Source of the DNA: JAVJSD01 sp040219575
Lineage (GTDB): Bacteria; Planctomycetota; Planctomycetia; Pirellulales; Pirellulaceae
Assembly (NCBI GenBank): GCA_040219575.1
Contig: JAVJSD010000093.1
Coordinates: forward strand, 1-8,450
Direction of reading: 5' to 3'
DNA length: 8,450 bases
Positions 6,186-8,450 of this stretch are shown here, piece by piece. The notes beneath the pieces were generated by a model that was not told the origin of the DNA, made no database searches, and saw only the letters and a list, made by a program, of their open reading frames with translations. Each line of letters begins with the position of its first letter. Position 1 is the first letter of the stretch. Position numbers and translations under genes: made by a program.

Positions 6186-6269
6186 GATTGCAGATTTCAG
6201 ATTGGACACGGGACCGCATTCACGCTCCGCGTCGCTCAATCTGAAATCTGAAATCATCAATCTGAAATC
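6186..6269. repeat. GATTTCA/GATTGCA palindromic element, copy 2
   Basis: Left arm 6186-6203 (GATTGCA-GATTTCA-GATT) and right arm from 6238 (AATCTGAAATCTGAAATC, then ATC and a further AATCTGAAATC). The core begins GGACACGGGACC, more diverged than the other copies. It lies between tRNA-Met(CAT) and tRNA-Ala(TGC). Confidence 0.85.
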
Positions 6270-6272
6270 AAG

Positions 6273-6341
6273 TGGCGGGTCCGGGGGTCGCACCCGGCGA
6301 TTCAGGCTTATGAGGCCCGAATGAGCACTGGCCCACCCGCT
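6273..6341 (-). tRNA. tRNA-Met(CAT), initiator-like, collapsed D arm
   Basis: Anticodon arm CGGGC-CTCATAA-GCCTG gives CAT. Acceptor AGCGGGT/ACCCGCC pairs at 2-7 but has A1 opposite C72; an unpaired 1:72 is the hallmark of bacterial initiator tRNAs. Three G-C pairs stack next to the anticodon loop, also initiator-like. The D arm is only GGGC-CAGT-GCTC with no GG, and the T-loop is TGCGACC. Length 69 nt. A73, then CTT. CAT could in principle also be an Ile(AUA) tRNA. The D arm may be defective. Confidence 0.75.
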
Positions 6342-6356
6342 TCATCCATCTCTCAG

Positions 6357-6439
6357 TAGCCAAGGGGAGATTTGCACTCCCACGTCCTGTCGGACACGAC
6401 GTTCTGAGCGTCGCGCGTCTGCTGTTCCGCCACTTGGCT
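6357..6439 (-). tRNA. tRNA-Leu(CAG), unusual D- and T-loops
   Basis: Class II: perfect acceptor AGCCAAG/CTTGGCT, anticodon arm CGACG-CTCAGAA-CGTCG giving CAG (reads CUG), variable stem TGTCC/GGACG, T arm GGGAG-TGCAAAT-CTCCC, A73, then CTG. The D arm is GCG...CGC with loop GAACAGCAGA, which aligns to the usual Leu GAATTGGTAGA but has AG where GG should be; the T-loop has G at position 55. Confidence 0.87.
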
Positions 6440-6444
6440 GTGAG

Positions 6445-6515
6445 CGACCCGTGTGGGAATCGAACCCACGTCGCGAGAATGAGGACCTCGCATCCTGCCG
6501 CTAGACGAACGGGCC
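6445..6515 (-). tRNA. tRNA-Glu(CTC) with C33
   Basis: Acceptor GGCCCGT/ACGGGTC (one G-T), TC at 8-9 and D arm GTCT-AGCGGCA-GGAT as in bacterial tRNA-Glu, anticodon arm CGAGG-TCCTCAT-TCTCG giving CTC (reads GAG), T arm GTGGG-TTCGATT-CCCAC, G73 (Glu), then CTC. Position 33 is C. Only 5 bp separate it from tRNA-Leu(CAG). Confidence 0.88.
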
Positions 6516-6524
6516 GTCATCAAG

Positions 6525-6597
6525 CGGTGACGACGGGATTTGAACCCGCACGAGCGGATAGACAATCCACCATGCTGCCTGGTTACATCACGTCACC
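6525..6597 (-). tRNA. tRNA-Asp(GTC)
   Basis: Perfect acceptor GGTGACG/CGTCACC, D stem ATGT/GCAT with GG in the loop, anticodon arm GTGGA-TTGTCTA-TCCGC giving GTC, T arm GCGGG-TTCAAAT-CCCGT, G73 (Asp identity), then CTT. 9 bp from tRNA-Glu. Confidence 0.94.
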
Positions 6598-6620
6598 GTT
6601 GTTCTTTGCAAGTTATCAAG

Positions 6621-6702
6621 TGCGCCGGGCAGGAGTTGAACCTGCACATCCCGGAGGCGGCTGCTTTACAGGCAGTTGGGCTCGCCCGTGCCCAGCCGAC
6701 GC
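6621..6702 (-). tRNA. tRNA-Tyr(GTA)
   Basis: Bacterial class II Tyr: acceptor GCGTCGG/CCGGCGC, D arm GGGC-ACGGGCGA-GCCC, anticodon arm ACTGC-CTGTAAA-GCAGC giving GTA (A27-C43 mismatch), variable arm of ~14 nt with a CCG/CGG stem, T arm GCAGG-TTCAACT-CCTGC, A73, then CTT. Confidence 0.92.
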
Positions 6703-6716
6703 ATGGTTGATCGCAG

Positions 6717-6794
6717 TAGCACGGGTGGGAGTCGAACCCACAAACGTTCACGAAGGTTTGAGCTTCGCCGCTTTGCCAGTTTGCGTACCGCGCC
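6717..6794 (-). tRNA. tRNA-Leu(CAA)
   Basis: Acceptor GGCGCGG/CCGTGCT (two G-T wobbles), D stem CGC/GCG with GG in the loop, anticodon arm CGAAG-CTCAAAC-CTTCG giving CAA (reads UUG), T arm GTGGG-TTCGACT-CCCAC, A73, then CTG. The variable region is only ~9 nt (TGAACGTTT), short for a bacterial Leu tRNA. Confidence 0.88.
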
Positions 6795-6800
6795 TTGTGT

Positions 6801-6899
6801 GATTTCAGATTGCAGATTTCAGATTGCAGATTGAGTTGCTGGATCGCGAGATGACGCTGCTTCGTCCAATCTGAATTCTGAAATCCGCAATCTGAAATC
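6801..6899. repeat. GATTTCA/GATTGCA palindromic element, copy 3
   Basis: Left arm 6801-6832 (GATTTCA-GATTGCA-GATTTCA-GATTGCA-GATT); right arm 6868-6899 is the complement with minor changes. The core ends GCTGCTTCGTCC just before the right arm, the reverse orientation of copies 1 and 7. It lies between tRNA-Leu(CAA) and tRNA-Val. Confidence 0.9.
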
Positions 6900-6904
6900 C
6901 CAAG

Positions 6905-6977
6905 TAGTCCTGGAGGGACTCGAACCCCCGATCGTCTCCTTGTAAGGGAGCTGCCGTCGCCGCTGGGCCACAGGACC
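6905..6977 (-). tRNA. tRNA-Val(TAC)
   Basis: Acceptor GGTCCTG/CAGGACT (G1-T72), D stem GCC/GGC with GG in the loop, anticodon arm GCTCC-CTTACAA-GGAGA giving TAC (G27-A43 mismatch), T arm GGGGG-TTCGAGT-CCCTC, A73 (Val), then CTT. Flanked on both sides by near-identical palindromic elements. Confidence 0.92.
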
Positions 6978-6982
6978 GAGTT

Positions 6983-7075
6983 GATTTCAGATTGCAGATT
7001 TCAGATTGCAGATTGAGTTGCTGGAGCGCGAGATGACGCTGCTTCGTCCAATCTGAAATCCGCAATCTGAAATCC
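6983..7075. repeat. GATTTCA/GATTGCA palindromic element, copy 4
   Basis: Almost identical to copy 3: same arm units on the left, and a core of about 35 nt with a single substitution relative to copy 3, ending GCTGCTTCGTCC. It lies between tRNA-Val and tRNA-Trp. The near identity implies recent duplication or homogenisation. Confidence 0.9.
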
Positions 7076-7079
7076 GAAG

Positions 7080-7151
7080 CATGCCCCCAAGGACTTGAAC
7101 CCTGACCGACTGGGTTGGAGCCAGTCGTGCTGCCAATTACACCAAGGGCAC
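7080..7151 (-). tRNA. tRNA-Trp(CCA)
   Basis: Acceptor GTGCCCT/GGGGCAT (two G-T), D stem GTGT/GCAC with loop AATTGGCA, anticodon arm ACTGG-CTCCAAC-CCAGT giving CCA, T arm CAGGG-TTCAAGT-CCTTG, G73 (Trp identity), then CTT. Confidence 0.94.
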
Positions 7152-7172
7152 GTGAATGGATGCTGTTTCGAG

Positions 7173-7257
7173 CGGAAGCCGTGAGACTCGAACTCACAAG
7201 CGACCTGCGTCGCCACCTGTTTTCAAGACAGGCTCCTCATCCAGCCGGATGACTTCC
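7173..7257 (-). tRNA. tRNA-Ser(TGA)
   Basis: Class II: acceptor GGAAGTC/GGCTTCC, anticodon arm CCTGT-CTTGAAA-ACAGG giving TGA, long variable arm with stem GCGAC/GTCGC, T arm GTGAG-TTCGAGT-CTCAC, G73, then CTC. The D arm is short-stemmed (CC/GG) with GG in the loop. Confidence 0.94.
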
Positions 7258-7263
7258 CTTGGG

Positions 7264-7360
7264 GATTGCAGATTTAGGATTGCAGATTTCAGATTTGTCG
7301 GTGGAGCGTCGTCGACGCCGCTTCGTTCAATCTGCAATCTGCAATCTGCAATCTGAAATC
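7264..7360. repeat. GATTTCA/GATTGCA palindromic element, copy 5
   Basis: Left arm begins GATTGCA-GATTTAG-GATTGCA-GATTTCA-GATTT; right arm 7328-7360 is mostly TGCAATC units. The core ends GCCGCTTCGTTC, the same orientation as copies 3 and 4, with an inner hairpin GCGTC/GACGC. It lies between tRNA-Ser(TGA) and tRNA-Gln. Confidence 0.88.
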
Positions 7361-7365
7361 AAAAG

Positions 7366-7441
7366 CTACGGGAGTTGGAATCGAACCAACGACCTCCTGG
7401 TTCAGAGCCAGGTATCGCGTGCCAACAGCGAATATCCCGCA
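7366..7441 (-). tRNA. tRNA-Gln(CTG)
   Basis: Acceptor TGCGGGA/TCCCGTA with the weak U1-A72 pair typical of tRNA-Gln, anticodon arm CCTGG-CTCTGAA-CCAGG giving CTG, T arm GTTGG-TTCGATT-CCAAC, G73, then CTT. The D arm has stem TCGC/GCGA with loop TGTTGGCAC and extra nucleotides between the stems, giving 76 nt. Confidence 0.92.
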
Positions 7442-7581
7442 GTGTGGTTATCGTGAGGGACTCACAAACATCTCTTCAGGTTCGCACGACACACTCGATT
7501 CACGGCGAGCCGCGCGGCGTCAGCCCGCGGCGGTCGGTTGTCGCCGGCGGCGAGCGACGCGTGGCGTCGGGCGATCGCCAG
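7442..7581. other. Intergenic spacer with GC-rich short palindromes
   Basis: 140 bp between tRNA-Gln and tRNA-Gly(TCC) with no T-arm and so no hidden tRNA. It holds GC-rich short inverted repeats such as GCCGCG (7509-7514) facing CGCGGC (7526-7531). I see no coding signal. Confidence 0.4.
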
Positions 7582-7653
7582 AGTGTCCTGCGGGAGTCGA
7601 ACCCGCCTGGCCGGGTTGGAAGCCCGGCGCCTTCGCCGCTCGGCCAAGGACAC
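7582..7653 (-). tRNA. tRNA-Gly(TCC)
   Basis: Perfect acceptor GTGTCCT/AGGACAC, D stem GCC/GGC with GG in the loop, anticodon arm CCGGG-CTTCCAA-CCCGG giving TCC, T arm GCGGG-TTCGACT-CCCGC, T73 (Gly), then CTG. Confidence 0.95.
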
Positions 7654-7788
7654 CTGCGTGAGGCTGCGACTGGAAACGCCGATATGGAAAATCGGTTTGC
7701 AGCGGAACTTGTGAGCGTTCCGTTCTCAACGCCGTCGGAAGTCTCACGACTTCCGCTACGAAGTTTCCAGCCAATGCCTGAATTTCAG
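7654..7788. other. Intergenic spacer with two small hairpins
   Basis: 135 bp between tRNA-Gly(TCC) and tRNA-Ser(CGA). Two short inverted repeats are visible: GGAAC/GTTCC near 7703-7722 and GGAAGT/ACTTCC near 7737-7754. No T-arm or coding frame is evident. They could be processing or stabilising structures; nothing more can be said. Confidence 0.4.
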
Positions 7789-7873
7789 CGGAAGGAGAGG
7801 GAGTCGAACCCTCAAGGCCTTACGGCTCACCCCGGTTCGAGCGGAGCGCCATCGCCCGTTGGCTTGCCCTTCC
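7789..7873 (-). tRNA. tRNA-Ser(CGA)
   Basis: Class II: acceptor GGAAGGG/TCCTTCC (G7-T66), D stem GCC/GGC with GG in the loop, anticodon arm CTCCG-CTCGAAC-CGGGG giving CGA, long variable arm around GCC-GTAA-GGC, T arm GAGGG-TTCGACT-CCCTC, G73, then CTG. Confidence 0.92.
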
Positions 7874-7886
7874 GTTTCTTCTCAAG

Positions 7887-7961
7887 CTGCGGAGGCAGGA
7901 ATCGAACCTGCGACAATGCGATTAACAGTCGCCCGCCCGTACCAACACAGGCCCCACCGCA
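7887..7961 (-). tRNA. tRNA-Asn(GTT)
   Basis: Acceptor TGCGGTG/CTCCGCA (U1-A72, one T6-T67 mismatch), D stem GCCT/GGGC with GG in a long loop, anticodon arm GGCGA-CTGTTAA-TCGCA giving GTT (G27-A43 mismatch), T arm GCAGG-TTCGATT-CCTGC, G73 (Asn), then CTT. Confidence 0.9.
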
Positions 7962-7964
7962 GTG

Positions 7965-7997
7965 GATTTCAGATTTCGGATTGCAGATTGCAGATTT
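7965..7997. repeat. Solo arm of the GATTTCA/GATTGCA element, copy 6
   Basis: A single arm, GATTTCA-GATTTCG-GATTGCA-GATTGCA-GATTT, with no complementary arm before tRNA-Pro. It shows that the 7-nt unit tract can exist without its partner arm. Confidence 0.8.
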
Positions 7998-8007
7998 GGC
8001 TCATGAG

Positions 8008-8081
8008 TCAGGACGGCTGGATTCGAACCAGCGGTCTCGTGTTTCCGGAACACGCGGGATGCCAGACTTCCCCACATCCTG
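8008..8081 (-). tRNA. tRNA-Pro(CGG) with C33
   Basis: Acceptor CAGGATG/CGTCCTG with C1-G72 and A73, the bacterial proline identity pattern; D stem GGGA/TCCC with GG in the loop; anticodon arm CGTGT-TCCGGAA-ACACG giving CGG (reads CCG); T arm GCTGG-TTCGAAT-CCAGC; then CTC. Position 33 is C rather than T. Confidence 0.92.
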
Positions 8082-8086
8082 TTTGA

Positions 8087-8185
8087 GATTTCAGATTGCA
8101 GATTTCAGATTTCAGATTGGACGAAGCGGCGCGTTGTCGCGCATCCATCAAACAATCTGCAATCTGAAATCTGAAATCTGAAATC
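8087..8185. repeat. GATTTCA/GATTGCA palindromic element, copy 7
   Basis: Left arm from 8087 (GATTTCA-GATTGCA-GATTTCA-GATTTCA-GATT) and right arm 8154-8185 form a long near-perfect stem. The core starts GGACGAAGCGGCG and has an inner GCGC/GCGC hairpin; same orientation as copy 1. It lies between tRNA-Pro and tRNA-Gly(GCC). Confidence 0.9.
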
Positions 8186-8187
8186 AG

Positions 8188-8258
8188 AGCGCCCAGTGGG
8201 AGTCGAACCCACGCTTCCGCCATGGCGAGGCAGTAGGCTGCCGCTACATCATGGGCGC
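8188..8258 (-). tRNA. tRNA-Gly(GCC) with C33
   Basis: Perfect acceptor GCGCCCA/TGGGCGC, anticodon arm CTGCC-TCGCCAT-GGCGG giving GCC, T arm GTGGG-TTCGACT-CCCAC, T73 (Gly), then CTG. The D arm ATGT-AGCGGCA-GCCT has one mismatch. Position 33 is C rather than T. Confidence 0.9.
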
Positions 8259-8289
8259 TGGTTGGCTCACCGAGTTGTCAAAGATCAAG

Positions 8290-8312
8290 AGCACCGGGTG
8301 GGACTCGAACCC
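8290..8312 (-). pseudogene. tRNA 3' stub, split by an insertion sequence
   Basis: On the minus strand GGG-TTCGAGT-CCCAC (most of a T arm), then CCGGTGC (3' acceptor strand), T73 and CTT. A full T stem would be GTGGG/CCCAC, but the 5' side breaks off after GGG where an ISAs1-like end (CAGGG read on the plus strand) begins. U73 fits Gly or Cys. The 5' two-thirds would lie right of the insertion, outside the window. Confidence 0.75.
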
Positions 8313-8450
8313 AGGGCGATTGCACCAAAAACTGTTATCCCAGAAGCACTTCGACCAAGTAGTCCTCATTCAGTGCGGCCAGGAACCGCTTGTTTTTGAT
8401 TCCGACCTTCTTGGTCTTGTTGTTCTTCAGCAGGCTCAGCGCGGTGCGGC
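8312..8450 (-). mobile_element. ISAs1-family insertion sequence, 3' end (runs off window)
   Basis: The element seems to start at 8312 with CAGGGCGATTGCACC on the plus strand; ISAs1-family ends typically begin CAGGG. The transposase stop codon lies 22 bp inside this end, normal for a compact IS. Insertion is into the T arm of a tRNA. The other end and target duplication are outside the window. Confidence 0.7.
8335..8450 (-). CDS. ISAs1-family transposase, C-terminal fragment
   Basis: The final 37 residues, RTALSLLKNNKTKKVGIKNK then RFLAALNEDYLVEVLLG, end at TAA (8337-8335). The pattern ALxLLKxxKTxKxGIKxKR followed by an (D/E)xYLxxVL tail is the C-terminus I recognise from ISAs1 (H-repeat type) DDE transposases, where it follows the catalytic domain. 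The last catalytic residue and everything upstream are outside the window, so intactness is unknown. Confidence 0.75.
   Translation of the reverse strand, partial: RTALSLLKNNKTKKVGIKNKRFLAALNEDYLVEVLLG

Noticed and set aside
7442..7581. A hidden or degenerate tRNA in the large gap between Gln and Gly(TCC)
   Set aside because: No T-arm (TTCRA-type loop with a GC stem) or anticodon arm can be found on either strand.
7375..8181. Plus-strand open frame of 268 codons
   Set aside because: It is antisense to six tRNAs; strings such as ESNPPGR and ESNQRPPG are the known translation artefact of tRNA T arms, and the rest is repeat-derived.
5565..8185. Possible CRISPR array from the recurring ATTTCAGATT strings
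   Set aside because: The repeats are inverted pairs of 7-nt units of variable number around a conserved core, separated by tRNA genes. There is no regular repeat-spacer period and no cas gene.

Overview
The window looks like GC-rich bacterial DNA. I infer Planctomycetota (Pirellulales-like) from the secreted WD40/LRR architecture with many SPDGK blades and from the GC-rich and ATCTGAAAT-type intergenic palindromes, but no taxonomic marker gene is present. Almost everything real lies on the minus strand.

Layout, left to right. 1-86: N-terminus of an IS630-type transposase cut by the window edge. 139-568: a tandem pair of ~215-bp non-coding repeats, followed by ~410 bp with no recognisable gene. 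984-1055: a tRNA-Arg(TCG) with an encoded CCA but a mispaired acceptor stem. 1162-1232: tRNA-Cys. 1412-4549: one large gene for a secreted 1045-residue protein (signal peptide, WD40 propeller, leucine-rich repeats, second WD40 propeller). 4753-8258: a dense array of 25 tRNA genes with 5-140 bp spacers. 8290-8450: the 3' stub of one more tRNA, apparently interrupted by an ISAs1-family insertion sequence whose transposase C-terminus reaches the right edge.

The tRNA array is the main content. In transcription order (right to left) it reads: [stub], Gly(GCC), Pro(CGG), Asn(GTT), Ser(CGA), Gly(TCC), Gln(CTG), Ser(TGA), Trp(CCA), Val(TAC), Leu(CAA), Tyr(GTA), Asp(GTC), Glu(CTC), Leu(CAG), Met(CAT), Ala(TGC), Ala(GGC), Ser(GCT), Arg(TCT), His(GTG), Thr(TGT), Arg(CCT), Arg(CCG), Arg(TCG), Arg(GCG), [WD40/LRR gene], Cys(GCA). 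These 26 tRNAs cover 17 amino acids; Lys, Phe and Ile are not seen. Identity elements are kept: G3:U70 in both Ala, G-1 and C73 in His, U73 in Gly and Cys, C1:G72 in Pro, long variable arms in Ser/Leu/Tyr. This argues for function rather than decay.

The unusual signals sit in the array. All 26 tRNAs and the stub have C-T-(C/G/T) straight after the discriminator where CCA would be. Four tRNAs carry C33 instead of U33. The only three tRNAs lacking the D-loop GG are the only three whose T-loop starts TGC. The arginine set (GCG, TCG, CCG, CCT, TCT) would read all CGN codons without an inosine tRNA. Between the tRNAs lie several families of palindromic elements, the commonest with arms of 7-nt GATTTCA/GATTGCA units around a GC-rich core that occurs in both orientations.
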